64,000 nucleotides of DNA from Cocos nucifera. Lineage: Eukaryota; Streptophyta; Magnoliopsida; Arecales; Arecaceae. The position numbers and the translations under genes were made by a program. Positions within the stretch are counted from its first letter, which is position 1. Every line of letters begins with the position of its first letter. The DNA lies in NCBI GenBank assembly GCA_006176705.1, contig QRFJ01004870.1, positions 1-64,000 of the forward strand, in the 5' to 3' direction. Of the stretch, positions 10,539 to 22,089 are shown piece by piece. Below the pieces are notes generated by a model. The model saw only the letters and a program-made list of their open reading frames with translations, searched no databases and was not told the DNA's origin.

Positions 10539-11783
10539 TTGATAATACATGAAATGGATAGAGAAGTTGTACAAGATGAAATTAAAAATCTGCACAAGGA
10601 TTCCACGGTATATCTCAAATCTATCTTTGTTATTGCTATGGTTTGGGCAACCGAGAGTGGCGAGTTGAAGGTAGAAGTTGAGAGGATTAATAAAAAAAAA
10701 AATTTTCAGGGTGGAAGAATTTGATGCATGATTTGCTGATCGATCTTGGTGGAAAGGCTGGGATGTATGATGGTTATCTGATAGGCAGAAAGCACTAGAG
10801 TGCTGCAGTAGTGCTTTCCTAGAGATGTAGGGTTAAGAGAGGCTCGATGATGCCACAGCCGAGGGAGGTATCTCAGCAGAGAGCATCAGGGCTCTCTAGG
10901 AAAATGGGCAGTGTAGGGCAATTGAAGAGAGATTTCCTAAGGGGTAATGGTCGAAGGAAGGCAAAAGAAGTGACTATACATCCTTCGATGTCTGGAAGGT
11001 AGGAATGTAGTCGAAGATGTATTTAGTGGTCCGACTAGAGCATGGATTTGCAAAGCCTTGAGAGTGATAGAGATGGATGATCCATGAAGGTCTAGTAGAT
11101 TAGGACTGGACGGCTGTAGAGCGGTGCAGAAATGAGTCAGGGAGCGTTAGGGTGCTACAGGAGCGCTTCCCTGGAGGCACGGAGTTGAGAGAGGTTTGGT
11201 GGTGCAGCAGTCGAGGAGTGTATCTCGGTAGAGAGTGTCAGTGGTATCTCAGGGAGATCGGATGCAGGTCTCAGGAAGAGCCAGGGGGTCTCAGAGAGTG
11301 TTAGGAGGTCTCAGATAGTCGGAAGTATCATGGATCAGATTTCTTCTACAGGAGCACCAGGGAGAGTCGTGATTCAGGTGGAGGATGGTTCTCCAGGCAT
11401 AACTAAAGTGATGGCTGGTGTAGGGGTAGAAGAGAAGGACTAGGGTGGAATTTCTTAGGATTCAGTTGCTGGTTTCAGAAGAGTTGGATGAGCTCTTGGA
11501 TTTCGAAGATGCCCATGGGTTATAGAGGTATCCAAGATGGCTTCGAAGGGATCCATGGAGCGCAGAGGGTCTAAAGGAGCAGCGATGGTGTTCGAAGTGC
11601 AGCGATAGGCTCAGCAGTGCAACATTGAGTGGTTGGTCTCGAGGGACTCAATGACAAAGTCGACTTCTGTGGCATCAGATAGACTTTAGATATAGGTGGA
11701 GCTCCGAAGAAGTGGCTTCATAATTGGAGAGGAATTTGACATGTGTTCAGAGCAGAGGGTTGCGGAAGGATCGATATCCTAGC
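10539..11783 (+). other. Internal region of element D, 5' part, no coding domain
   Basis: This is G/A-rich plus-strand sequence with many stops in all frames. The only open stretches are short (for example 10539-10724) and resemble no retroelement protein. It holds an internal duplication (10798-10895 against 11148-11250) and repeated 'gtctcag' motifs around 11260-11320. It may serve only as a packaged RNA body. Confidence 0.6.
10798..11250 (+). repeat. Duplicated block of about 95 bp inside element D
   Basis: 10798-10895 and 11148-11250 align: both run 'gtgct(g/a)cag', a 'gcttcc' segment, 'gagaggt/ctcgatg/tggtg', then 'gtatctc(a/g)g' and 'agagag', with about 20-25 percent differences. About 250 bp separates the two copies. 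Confidence 0.55.
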
Positions 11784-11788
11784 ACCAG

Positions 11789-13635
11789 TGATGCATGCTA
11801 AACTATAGCTATGGCAAGTGCACCAGTCGATCAAGTAATAAAGTAAATGAGTAGAGTATCATTCCTAGAGGATTGAAAAATAAGTATTGAAAAGCTCTTT
11901 CCTATGCTTTATTTAGAAGACCGATTTATAAGAATAAGAAATTAAAGAATAAAATAAAGAAATAATTAAAAAATTTAAGAAAATAGAGAGAGTATAATTA
12001 TTAGGATTTTAAACTTAATAGCAATGGGTTACTAAGGTAATCGGTTCACCAACTCAGTCAATATAATATTCAGGTTATTAGATTAATTTTGTTTTATGTG
12101 ATGGTGGAGTCTCTTAGTTTATTCACTATCCTTTGGTCCAGGCATAGCAAAACTATTAATATTTATTAATTATCCTTTGGTCCAGATGTAATTTAAATAA
12201 ATATTAATAAATTAAGTTTTGTGAAACCCTTTAATTAAAATATGCTACGTCTAAAGCGCACTAAAATTCCTACATGCATATGAATTCTAATTTGATTCAT
12301 AATATAAAGTATATAATCAAGAAGCAATAATATAGATGTATTTGGTCCATAACATCTATGCTCATTAGATCAATTAGAAGATGGCTAGTAATCTTAAAGC
12401 ATTAAGATCAGATTTATATACTCCTCATGAATAAAATTTAAAATTAAAAATAAATCATACTGAATATTGCATCACAATAGTGGCTACACCTTTGTCTTAG
12501 TAAAAAAAAATTTAGTTCATAATAATAAGTTCAAAAATAGCAAATAAAATAAAAAGCATGAAGAAATTAGACTGTTTAATTGCTGAAATTGATTGTCCAT
12601 TGCTCTTGGTGTGGAAAACTTGATGAAGAAGAAAAGAAGCTCCTTGATCGATGTCTTGATTATCAGAAGAAGAAAAAATAAAAAAATAAAAACCTTTGCT
12701 CTTCTTTTTTCTCAAAACTCTCTATTATTCTCTGTTCCCAAGCTCTCAAAATTCTCTCCGCAAAACCCTCTATTTTTTCTCTCTGCCTCTCCTCTTTTTT
12801 CTTTGGCAACAGCAGGCATTTAAATAATCTGGGTGGTCTTCCATTGAAATTCCATTGAAATCGGATTTAAAACTCTTAAAATAACTCAAAACGAGCTCTA
12901 GATTAATTCTGACCGTTGGATGTCGATCAAACAATCCAAAAATCACTCAAAAATTATTTTAAAATCCTAAATCAAGTCAGAATTCATTTGGACCATTGGA
13001 TTAGCCTTAAAGATTGAATCTCGACCGTCAGATCGTGCACAGGAGAGCTTCAAATTCTTAGTTAAAAGTCGGGATGAATCTCAACCGTTGGATCTCGACC
13101 GAGAGCTGCATCAGCCATTCGTCAGTGCACCATTATCAGCCATTCGATCAAATACCAGTGAAAGGCATCCATTGGATCAAGTAGAATTCCTAGATTGCTC
13201 TCTATAGACCATGCACGAGCTCGGTATTGCATGGACCGCCGCTTTCTTCAGCCAATCGGAGCACGCTTCTCCTTATGAAATCTTCGTAATACCCTCTATA
13301 GTGGTCCACCGTGCATTGTAAAAAATGCTGATATCAGCACTGCATAAGCATGGTGTTAGTGGATTGATCGGTCTGAGCGTGGTCTCCTGAGCCTATTTTT
13401 CTGAACCGATTTGAACCGGATCGGCTTCTTTTTTTTTATTTTCTTTAAAATTCATTTTCGGGCTCATTTGAAGTCCGTTTTACTTGAAATTTATTTCATT
13501 TGAATCAGAAAAATAAGATCTTCATATTGATAGCCTTCTTCCTACATAAGATTAATAAAAAATTAATTTCTAAAAAAATAAATTAATTTATTTTATAATT
13601 TAATATTTTTATTAGTATATTTTTACCACTTATCA
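11789..13635 (-). repeat. 3' LTR of element E
   Basis: The plus strand begins TGATGCATGC and ends CCACTTATCA (1847 bp). It is homologous to 17224-19076. It contains pyrimidine-rich tracts near 12690-12800 and several copies of a 'ccgttggat' motif at 12900-13100. Confidence 0.85.
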
Positions 13636-14730
13636 CATCCCCTAATTTAGTCATTGCTAGTCTCTTAGCAATATTTTATTTAATACCTTATTTCAATAAG
13701 ATTTTCCATCAAAAAGATAAAATCTAGAATTAAAGGTCAAAAAGTTTAGAAAATACTACTAACTAAGCATTGAGCTTCAGAAGCAAATTTTTCAGTCAAT
13801 ACAATTAAAAACTTTCTTAGAGTACATCAAAGATCTATAGCACTTGTGTTCATGATGACTAATTTTAGCATTTCAATGTTAAATTAAAGGACAAAAGTAT
13901 CCTCTCTTATTAATTTTCTATACATTCCCAATTTTATACTCATGAATTAAGGTAGTTTTCACACTGCCCTTTTTTTTTTTTTTTTAATGTTCTAAGCATC
14001 CTGGCCTTCCCTCCATTGTTTTACGTGAATTTCCACACTTGACCTAGGTGTAGAGACCTAGTTACTAGGCTTTGGATAGTTCATATATACTCTATTTTTT
14101 GTACTTCATTTTTAGGCAGGTAGCTCTTTTCTTAAATTCAAGTTTCTTAAATTAGAATGTATATTAATTATAAATTTTTAGTGATAATTGAATCCTCAGT
14201 TGGCCATATAATCAATACCTACTTTGCCTTATTAGTGTGCATGTGTAATTAGAACTGCTAATAGTCTTTTGATGACCTAAGCAGGCTGCTAAAAGTCTGA
14301 CTAACTAATCTATTTCTTTAACTTGTTATATTCATTAGCAGATACTTTTATCTTTTATCACTTATCCAGTCTATCTTGCTCAAGATTTTCTTCTTGACAC
14401 ATGGTTATTTTTTATTTTTTATTTTTACCCTCTAACTTATTCTACATTGTCTTAAAAGGAAAAGAAAATTAAAGAGTGCAATAAAGGACAGGAAGGAATA
14501 CACCTAATTTGGTTCGGTCTAGTTCTTTGAAGCTTTGAAATTTTGCTTGAGCTCTCATTGATTTTCTTTTGCAAAATTAAAAATACACACCAAAGCAGTA
14601 AAAGAGAAATAATAAATTACTAAAAAGTAAAAAAAATAAAAATGATCAAAACTAAAAAGAAAAGAAACAACCTATCTAGTAGTTCTGATTTATAGTCTTT
14701 AGCTTGACTTTCTTTGAGTTCTGAGTTGAA
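13636..14730 (-). other. Non-coding 3' internal region of E with polypurine tract
   Basis: Adjacent to the LTR the minus strand reads AAATTAGGGGATG, a plausible polypurine tract for plus-strand priming (13636-13648). The rest, up to the protease stop, is AT-rich without domains. In full Athila/Tat elements the RT-integrase block would be here; none is recognisable. Confidence 0.6.
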
Positions 14731-15420
14731 TCAATCCGGTGCCACTTCAATTGGAATACCTTTATGTTTGGTCAAGCCCTCTTTCAATTGTACATTGCTG
14801 GCTTTCATAGTCTCAAACCTATTTTCTATAGAATTCTCATATAATGAATTATCAAAAATATCAATTAGAAAACAAGTTTGATTATCATCAAGATGTTTAG
14901 TATCTTTGAAAATATTAAAAGTAACTTGTTCATCTTGGATTCTAAGAATTAATTTTTCTTGTTGAACATCTATTAAAGCTCCTCCAGTAGCTAAAAAGGG
15001 TCTCCCTAAGATAAAGGGTACATCATAATCTTCTTCCATATCAAGAATGATAAAATCAATAGGAAAAATAAACTTGTTTACCTTTACCAAGACATCCTCC
15101 ACTATACCTCTTGGATATTTGATGGATCTGTCAGCTAATTGAAGAGTAATAGTGGTAGGCTTCAATTCTCCTAGACCCAGCTTCCCAAAAATAGAATAAG
15201 GCATGAGATTAATACTTGCTCCTAAATCATATAAAACTTTATCAAAACTACAATCACCAATAATGCAAGGGATAGTAAAACTCCCTGGATCTTTTAGCTT
15301 CTGTGGTAATTTATTTTGAAGTATTGCTGAGCATTCTTCATTCAAATTTATTCTCTCATGCTCCTTCAGCTTTTTCTTATTTGTTAGGATTTCTTTGAGA
15401 AACTTGGCATACCTGGGCAT
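14731..15420 (-). pseudogene. Retroviral-type aspartic protease, element E
   Basis: The 229-residue open frame opens 'MPRYAKFLKEILTNKKKL', the block that precedes the protease in Athila/Tat polyproteins. Next come 'EECSAILQNKLPQKLKDPGS' and the active-site region 'DLGASINLMPYSIFGKLGLG' (the D-[TSL]-G motif, D near residue 66). The flap and core region includes 'LQLADRSIKYPRGIVEDVLV', and 'PFILGRPFLATGGALIDV' is the second conserved protease motif. In a live element it would cleave the Gag-Pol polyprotein inside the particle. This frame is intact, but its upstream gag is frameshifted and no RT follows: it ends '...IEVAPD' and stop. It is one of the best-preserved coding segments of the window. 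Confidence 0.85.
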
Positions 15421-15516
15421 TTGAGTGATAGCATCTACAAAAGGAATATTAATATGTAAATTCTTTAAAATTTTGAAAAAGTTAGAAAATTTCTTATCTG
15501 GATGTTGTATTTGTCT

Positions 15517-16011
15517 CTATGAGAATGGTAGTGGTGGCACGTAGGGCTTCACATTTGGATCAGCAAACTGTATACCTGGAGACCATCCATCTGCTGGTTG
15601 TTTTGGTGACTGATGAATTTTAGTTGATGGTTCCTTATTTGTAGTTGGCTCTTCAGTCTCTTTCTTCTGATGTGGCTCCTCCAGCTTTGTACCACTTCTT
15701 AGGGTGATAGCATTGACTTGCTCCCTTGGATTGGTCTCCATGTTGCTAGGCAAGGATCCCTGAGGTCTCTCGGAGATTATCTTAGCCATTTGACCTATTT
15801 GCATCTCCAAGTTTCGAATTGCTTGCTTGCTTGGTCCTGCCTTAAGTTTGGCTTCCAAATTTTTTATAGTTGCTTCTTGGTTTCGTTTTGCATGAAATTT
15901 GACCATCAGCTCCTCCATGTTGGACTTCTTTTCAGGTACTTGGAAACCCCGGGGGTGGCTTGTTGTGCTGCATTTTGATTGCTCCATGAGAAATTTGGGT
16001 GCTGCCTCCAC
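15517..16011 (-). pseudogene. gag C-terminal/linker region, element E
   Basis: The open segment 'MEAAPKFLMEQSKCSTTS...' includes 'NLEMQIGQMAKIISERPQGS', 'VNAITLRSGTKLEEP' and a proline-rich linker ending 'NVKPYVPPLPFS'. These are the conserved Athila/Tat blocks between the zinc knuckle and the protease. A TAG stop then interrupts the run into 'KFSNFFKILKNLHINIPFVD'. The start is a frame shift away from the zinc-knuckle segment, not a true initiation site. Confidence 0.75.
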
Positions 16012-16105
16012 CCTTGATTGTATGTGTTGGAGTAGGAATTATTTTGTTGCGAGCCTGAAAAAATTACCAACATAATTAGCTATATCAGTTGTTTTAGCAA
16101 AAGGA

Positions 16106-17009
16106 TTACCTATCTGGCAACTTGCTTGTATCGTGTCCTCCTCCACATAGGTCACAAGTGATGCTCTGAACATGCATAGCTGTTCCCTTCAAGTTGTTGA
16201 CTTCGACTCTAAGGGCTGTAATTTCAGCTAGTAAGGTTGGCACGCAATCTACTCCCTGCACAGCTGCTGGTCTTTTCAGCATCATGCATTCTGTTTGCCA
16301 CTGATAGCTATTTGATGCCATCTCATCGATCAGATCAAAGGCTTCTTCCTCTATTTTTTGATTAATGGTTCCTCCTGCTGCTGCATCAATCATAGAATGA
16401 TTAGTAGGAGATAAACCATTATAGAAAGTTTGTACCTAAAGCCATACGGATAGTTGATGATGTGGACATCTCCTCTAGCAGTTCCTTGAAATGCTCCCAA
16501 GCCTCATATAGTGTCTTCATGTCCATCTGCATAAAAGAAGTGATATCATTGCGCATCTTGCCAGTCTTGGAAGGTGGAAAGTACTTGGCTAAGAATTTTT
16601 GGGCTAGGACATCCCAAGTTGTGATAGAACCTGTAGGAAGAGAATGAAGCCAACTTTTAGCTTTGTCCCATAAAGAGAAAGGAAATAACCTTAATCTAAT
16701 AGCATCATCCGACACCCCATTAATTTTAAAAGTATCACAAAGTTCAAGAAAGTTAGAAATATGGGCATTCGGATCATCATGCACGTGTCCACTGAATTGG
16801 ACAGTTGATTGAATCATCTGGATCATCGTCGATTTTATTTCGAAGTTGTTTGCTCGCACAGGTGGTCTCCTGATGCTCGAAGCTGCATCGGCTATAGATG
16901 GTGTGATGTAATCATTTAATGGATGATGTACTGGTCGAATAGCTTCATGCTGTCCCTCAGTCGCCATATCCAATCCTAGATTGATGTCATTAGGATCTTC
17001 AGCTACCAT
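16106..17009 (-). pseudogene. gag capsid and zinc knuckle, element E
   Basis: The capsid starts at the ATG at 17009. It contains 'NNFEIKSTMIQMIQ', 'PNAHISNFLELCDTFKINGV', 'LFPFSLWDKAKSWLHSLP' and 'WDVLAQKFLAKYFPPSK', a clear Retrotrans_gag domain. Near 16475 a one-base shift moves the expected 'CPHHQLSVWL' into another frame, and a TAG follows at about 16436. The frame resumes at 'MIDAAAGGTINQK' (16393) and reaches a degraded knuckle, CDLCGGGHDTSKL, whose last cysteine is lost. The Gag is therefore non-functional. Confidence 0.8.
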
Positions 17010-17199
17010 GTTTCTTTCTTATTGTAGTCTTCTGATTGTTCTTTCAATTTCTAGATCTAAAGGTAGTAAGTTACTATGTTCAGTATGTGTCATGCACTAA
17101 ATAATTTTTTTTAAAAAAAAAATAAAGTAAGAATAAAAATTAAAAATAAAATTCTAAAGTAAAGCTAGGATCAAAATTTTAATATTATTTTAGACACAA

Positions 17200-17217
17200 T
17201 CCCCAACAACGGTGTCA
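17200..17217 (-). other. Primer-binding site, tRNA-Asp type (element E)
   Basis: The minus strand reads TGACACCGTTGTTGGGGA. It differs from the tRNA-Asp complement by four transitions, and lies 6 bases from the LTR edge at 17224. Confidence 0.75.
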
Positions 17218-17223
17218 AAAACT

Positions 17224-19076
17224 TGATGCATGCTAATCTATAGCTATGGCAAGTGCACCAGTCGATCAAGTAATAAAGTAAATGAGTAGAGTATCGTTCC
17301 TAGAGGATTGAAAAATAAGTACTGAAAAGATCTTTCCTATGCTTTATTTAGAATACCGATTTATGAGAATAAGAAATTAAAGAACAAAATAAAGAAATAA
17401 TTAAAAATTTTAAGAAAATAGAGAGAGTGTAATTATTAGGGTTTTAAACTTAAGAGCAATGGGTTACTAAGGCAATCGATTCACCAACTCAGTCAATACA
17501 ATATTCAGGTTATTAGATTAATTTTATTTCATGTGACGGTGGAGTCTCCTAGTTTATTCACTATCCTTTGGTCCAAACATAGCAAAACTATCAATATTTA
17601 TTAATTATCCTTTGGTCCAGGTGTAATTTAAATAAATATTAATGCATTAAGTTTTGTGAAATCATCTAATTAAAATACGCTGCATCCAAAGCGCACTAAA
17701 ATTTCCGCATGCATATGAATTCTAATTTGATTCATAATACAAGATATATAATTAAGAAGCAATAACATAGATGTACTTAGTCCGTAACATCTATGTTCAT
17801 CAGATCAATTAGAAGATGGCCAATAATCTAAAAGCATTAAGATCAGATTTATATACTCCTTATGAATAAAATTTAAAATTAAAAATAAATCACATTGAAT
17901 ATTGCATCAAAAGAGTGGTTACACCTTAGCCTTAGTAAAAGAAAATTTAGTTCATGATTACAAGTTCAGAAACAATAAATAAAATAAAAAGCATGAAAAA
18001 ATTAGACTATTTAATTACTGAAATTAATTGTCCGTTGCTCTTGGTGTAGAAAACTTGATGAAGAAGAAGCTCCTTGATCGATGTATTGATTATCAGAAGA
18101 AGAAAAGAAAAAAATATAAAAACCCTTTCTCTTCTTTTTTCTCAAAACTCTCTCAAAACTCTCTATTATTCCCTGTTCCCAAGCTCTCTCTTAAAATTCT
18201 CTCCCCAAAACCCTCTATTTTTTTCTCTCTACCTCTCCTTCTCTTTTTTCTTTGGCAACAGTAGGCCTTTAAATAATTTGGTGGTCTTCCATCGAAATCC
18301 CGTTGAAATCAGGTTTTAAACTCTCAAAATAACTCAAAAAGTGATCTGGATTAATTTTGACCATTGGATGCCGATCAAATGATCCAAAAATCACTCAAAA
18401 ATTATTTTGAAATCCTAAATCAAGTCGAAATTTATTTGGACCATTGGATCAGTCTTAAAGATTGAATCTCGGCCATCAGATCGTGCACAAGAGAGCTTCA
18501 GATTCTTAGTTAAAAGTCGAGATGAATCTCAACCATTGGATCTCGATCGGGAGATGCATCCGCCATTCGTCAGCGCACAACTATCAGTCGTTCGATCAAA
18601 TCCCAGTGAAAGATGTCCATCGAATCAGGTAGAATTCCCAGATTGCTCTTTGTAGACCATGTGCGAGCCCGGTGTTGCGTGGACCTTCACTTTCTTCAGC
18701 CAATCAGAGTGCACTTATCCTTATGAAATCCTCGAAATACCCTCTATAGTGGTCCACCGTGTGTTGCGATAAATGCTGACTTTAGCACTGCGTAAGCATG
18801 GCATCAGCAGGTCGATCGATCTAAGTGTGGTCTACTGAGCCAGTTTGAACCGAACTAGCTTCTCTTTTTTTTTTATTTTCTTTGAAATTTATTTTCGAGC
18901 TTATTTGAAGTCTGTTTTGCTTGAAATTTATTTCATCTGAACTAGAAAAATAAGATCTTCATATTGGTGGCCTTCTTTCCTACAAAAGATTAACAAAAAT
19001 ATCAATTTTTTTAAAAAAATAGATTAATTTATTTTATAATTTAATACTTTTATTAGTATATTTTTACCACTTATCA
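17224..19076 (-). repeat. 5' LTR of element E
   Basis: This is 1853 bp, TGATGCATGC...CTTATCA on the plus strand, homologous to 11789-13635. The 3' LTR and this copy share the same internal landmarks in the same order. Confidence 0.85.
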
Positions 19077-19081
19077 ACCAA

Positions 19082-19452
19082 CGTCAGTGATGCACAGTTT
19101 CAGGTGGAGCTACTTGTGCAGGAGGATAGGCATAGTTCTGAGGAAACCATGTCAGGATTTGCAGCGAGTGCTAGTATAGGAACGTTGCAGGTTCTCCAGG
19201 AAAGTCTAGGAAAAGTGATGCAGCTACTAAGCAGAAGAGATCCTATAATTCAAGGGTGGTGTAGAGGTGCAAGCCAAGGTCTTCAGTAGTGGAGGCGGTC
19301 ATCCAAAAGGCCTCAAGGATGCACAACAGCTAAAGAGGATTGGCGGAGGTGATGATTGCACAAGGGGCTGTCGAGTGCGTAGGGATAGTGGGATCATGCA
19401 GAAGGTCATTGTCGAGAGGTTTACCAAGGCTTGGGAGAATCAAGATGGTGAT
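19082..19452 (+). other. Internal region of element D, 3' part, with polypurine tract
   Basis: The D sequence resumes after element E. It has overlapping open frames on the plus strand without known domains. Just before the LTR it reads 'gggagaatcaagatggtgat', a purine-rich tract resembling that of element C ('caccaagatggagaa' before 41755). Confidence 0.6.
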
Positions 19453-20374
19453 TGTGAGGATTTATGGTGCTCCCAAGCCTTGGGAGGCCACGGGAGGAGT
19501 CAGGGGGTTAGCTCTGGAGATTCCATAGGCTTGATTGGTGCTTTGAAGACTTGGGACATAAGGTGAAGCAAGAAACCTAAGTTGGAGAATCAAGACTGTA
19601 GAAAGAAGATTTTTTGTAGGTTAGCTAGCTCAGTCCAAAACTGGATCAGCTAAGTCTCAGAGCACAGACAAAATAGAGAGTGGCACATTCGAGACTGCTG
19701 GTACGGTATAGGACTGGGCTGGCTCAGTTTCAGACTAAGCTGACCCAGTAAAACTTAGCTGGCTCAGTGCTGAGACTAAGCCGACTCAGTGCACGGGCAG
19801 AGTTACGCGAGGGTCTATTTTGGGATAGGGTTTAGGTTGATCCTAGGGATCTTAAGGCCTGGTTTGAGAGGTCTTAAGGGGACTAATTCATGTATGAGTT
19901 TGATCTAGATCCAAAGGATGAGAGCATGGGAGACATGGGCGTACATGAGCTCAGTGAGTGCTTTCATGTATTGGGTTAGCCAAGGAGTTTTTTGGTCGGG
20001 CCTAATGGTTATGTATAAATACATAGGTTGTATTAGGGTTTCTTGTGGCTATGGAATATAAACCTTTTCTTCCTCAACTCTCTTCTTCTCTTCTCTCTAG
20101 AATTGCCACCCTAGGGTTCTTGAAGAAGCCCTAGAGAAGGGGGCATCTCCCTCAAGCTCAAGGAGGGAGGCATTCCATCACAAATTCAGATGGAGGATCG
20201 GTGGTTTGCTGCCTATAGAGAACGTCACAGATTCCTTCAGATCCATGCTAAAGATCAGGGGCTTCCGCAATATGGTATCGATGCTTGTGATGTCAAGGAT
20301 GATTAGCATTCGAGCGATATCATGAAACATCAATTGATATTCGGTAGAGGTGATGCCAGTTGGGGTGCCAAAAA
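19453..20374 (+). repeat. 3' LTR of element D
   Basis: It starts TGTGAGGATTT like the left LTR, and the same length (922 bp) ends it at 20374, directly before the AAGGG duplication. The terminal ACA has become AAA. Confidence 0.85.
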
Positions 20375-20379
20375 AAGGG
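20375..20379. repeat. Target-site duplication AAGGG, right side of element D
   Basis: It matches 9598-9602. Confidence 0.8.
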
Positions 20380-21135
20380 ACTGAGATCAAAGTCGAACAA
20401 GGTTTGCTCATCTAGGAGGTCGGGGATTGGGGGAGCGTTAAAGCCCTTAAGCTTATTGGCCGAACTCCGATCCTTACTTTTTAGCCCAGGGGCTCGACGG
20501 ACCGAATCCCTGATCTCACCCCATGGAGGAAGCCCTAATCTTAAGGAAGGATTTGAGATAAAAAAGAACTTCTTCTAGTTATGAACGAAAGAAGGAGCGC
20601 CCTTAAGCAATCCCTTCTTGCCGAACTGAGGAGATACATACCACCAGTCCTTGACAGTTGGATGGCATTTGAAGGTGAAGAAATTGTAGAATAAGAAAAT
20701 GGTAGGATGAACACCTACCATGATGCACAAAGATACAAATCCTATGATGAACCTAAAGGACTTCGGTGCCATAGCAGCAAGAGAAATGTTGAGAAATTTG
20801 AATAAGCTAACTATGAAGGGAGGCAAGGGTAATCTAAGCTCGGCCCGAAGAGTTTCAACATATAGGCAGGTTCGGTCAGGAGGAGGAGAGCAAACTCGAT
20901 CGTCGGGTCCAGGAAGTTCGAGCTCTTATTCAAAAGGAATCTCGAATTGAATCCTAGCTTGGAAAAGGTCGTTGGGCCAAAGTCTACAGAAAATTGTTGT
21001 GGGCACAAAAGGATGGGCTGACTCTAAGGGTTCAGCCTCCTCAGGAGATGGGTTCACCAAAGCTAGAGGAGCCGGGCTCTCAAAACAAGTTGACCAAGAT
21101 TCTTCGACGGACATTTGGATCAAAAAGGCACCCAA
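20380..21135 (-). pseudogene. Antisense Tat-type ORF, N-terminal gypsy-type 'transposase' domain
   Basis: On the minus strand three overlapping frames read in order: 'MSVEESWSTCFESPAPLALV' (a Ser/Pro/Glu-rich start), 'LGFNSRFLLNKSSNFLDPTI', then 'PPFIVSLFKFLNISLAAMAP' followed by 'KSFRFIIGFVSLCIMVGVHP', 'FYNFFTFKCHP' and 'WWYVSPQFGKKGLL', and finally 'KGFNAPPIPDLLDEQTLFDF'. This is the pattern of the domain named 'putative gypsy-type transposase' (Pfam Transposase_28). Despite the name, no catalytic residues are known to me. The gene runs into the D insertion and continues at 9602. Frameshifts near 20930 and 20820 show decay. Its orientation is opposite to the LTR at its right, as in antisense additional ORFs of Tat-lineage elements. 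Confidence 0.65.
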
Positions 21136-21570
21136 AAATCAAGGAAAATAATGCACCAAAAAAAAAACCTCCCGCAAAAGAACCAAAGGAACAGAAAGCA
21201 AAGAGTGCAGAAATAATCCAAGAAAGTGTCGAAGGGCTGACCTAAACTAACTGAGATAACCAAGAAGATGGCGAATGTAACGAAAATCAAATAGAGAAAT
21301 GCTTGAGACCATGAAGGCTAGAAGAAGAAGCTTGAGTTCTCCTATAGGAAGAAGAGGGAGACCAAAGAAAGAAGATGAAGATTTTAGAAGAAGTAAAGAC
21401 CTAGATGAGGAGGATTGGTTTAAATAACCCCTAGAATTTCAAGACGGTTATGATTGTAGATTTCCTCCAGTCGATCTCCGATCAACGCGTGTCCCACTAA
21501 GCATGGCAAAAAGCTGCCAACTAGCAGATCCTTAATAGCACCATAATTTGAGTAGACTTTTGGTGGGGGA
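21136..21570 (+). other. Spacer and probable polypurine tract of the Tat-like element
   Basis: This is non-coding sequence between the antisense gene start and the LTR. It includes a likely antisense promoter/leader region. At 21555-21570 the plus strand reads 'gacttttggtggggga', close to the polypurine tracts known from Tat-lineage elements. This places the element on the plus strand with its 3' LTR to the right. Confidence 0.55.
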
Positions 21571-22089
21571 TTCGAAAAATGTCTCTTTAGGTCACCTCAC
21601 ATTTACGAAGCTTAGACACTAGCCCAGTAAAAGCCAAAACTTTCCATCCAATAGATGCAAGAAACCCGAAGGAAACTTTGGCAGCCTCCATTATACTCCC
21701 ATCCTTCGAACTTCGAACTAGGGAGTAGGGAGATTAGTGTTTGGGATAAATCCATGCCTATCAAAGTTTGGTTAGGAATCTGGCTCTTGATCAGTTCTAT
21801 CCGATTATAGCTATAAGGACTAAACCTCTACCCAGAGAAGTATTCAAACTCTAACTCATTCTAAGATGGCCGACCTTCAACACTGCAGTCAAATGATCCA
21901 ATTGGCTAGGAAGGCCAATTTTGGATTCAACAGGACGTTATGGATTTTTTCTTCAGATGAACTTGAACAGTTAAAGCTTCTACCCCAAGGGGGCCGGCTA
22001 GGTATCTGGCTCTTGTGCATCCTGTTCAGCCAAACTCCTTCCAGCAACCTATGAGGCTCCGTCCGAAAAAGCTTCCTCCAGTCCCCTTG

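Larger units (their letters stand above)
11789..19076 (-). mobile_element. Element E: gag-protease gypsy element without pol, nested in D
   Basis: LTRs at 11789-13635 and 17224-19076 flank a 3.6-kb internal region on the minus strand. The order is tRNA-Asp-type primer site (17200-17217), a broken gag, an aspartic protease, about 1.1 kb non-coding, then a purine-rich tract at the 3' LTR. RT, RNase H and integrase are missing. The flanks read ACCAG (11784-11788) and ACCAA (19077-19081), a probable target duplication with one transition. The first 150 bases of the two LTRs show about six differences, so the insertion is not recent. Confidence 0.82.
9603..20374 (+). mobile_element. Element D: non-autonomous copia-type LTR element, split by element E
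   Basis: Two 922-bp LTRs (9603-10524 and 19453-20374) flank about 1.6 kb of internal sequence, once the nested element E (11789-19076) is removed. An initiator tRNA-Met primer site follows the left LTR, a purine-rich tract precedes the right LTR, and a 5-bp AAGGG duplication flanks the whole. No gag, protease, RT or integrase motif is visible, so D is a LARD/TRIM-like parasite. Its LTR shares a distinctive Ser-like 'ggctcagt/ctgagactgagc' repeat block with the LTR of copia element C, a possible helper. D inserted into the antisense Tat gene. Confidence 0.8.

Noticed and set aside
18028..18319. Hydrophobic plus-strand ORFs rich in Ser, Leu and Phe that look like a signal peptide or membrane protein (also 12593-12823).
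   Set aside because: They fall in a pyrimidine-rich tract of the E LTRs; the composition alone gives Ser/Leu/Phe codons.
20360..21245. Plus-strand ORFs that might form a basic protein.
   Set aside because: The minus strand over the same bases gives a recognisable gypsy-type 'transposase' domain. The plus-strand frames are low-complexity shadows.
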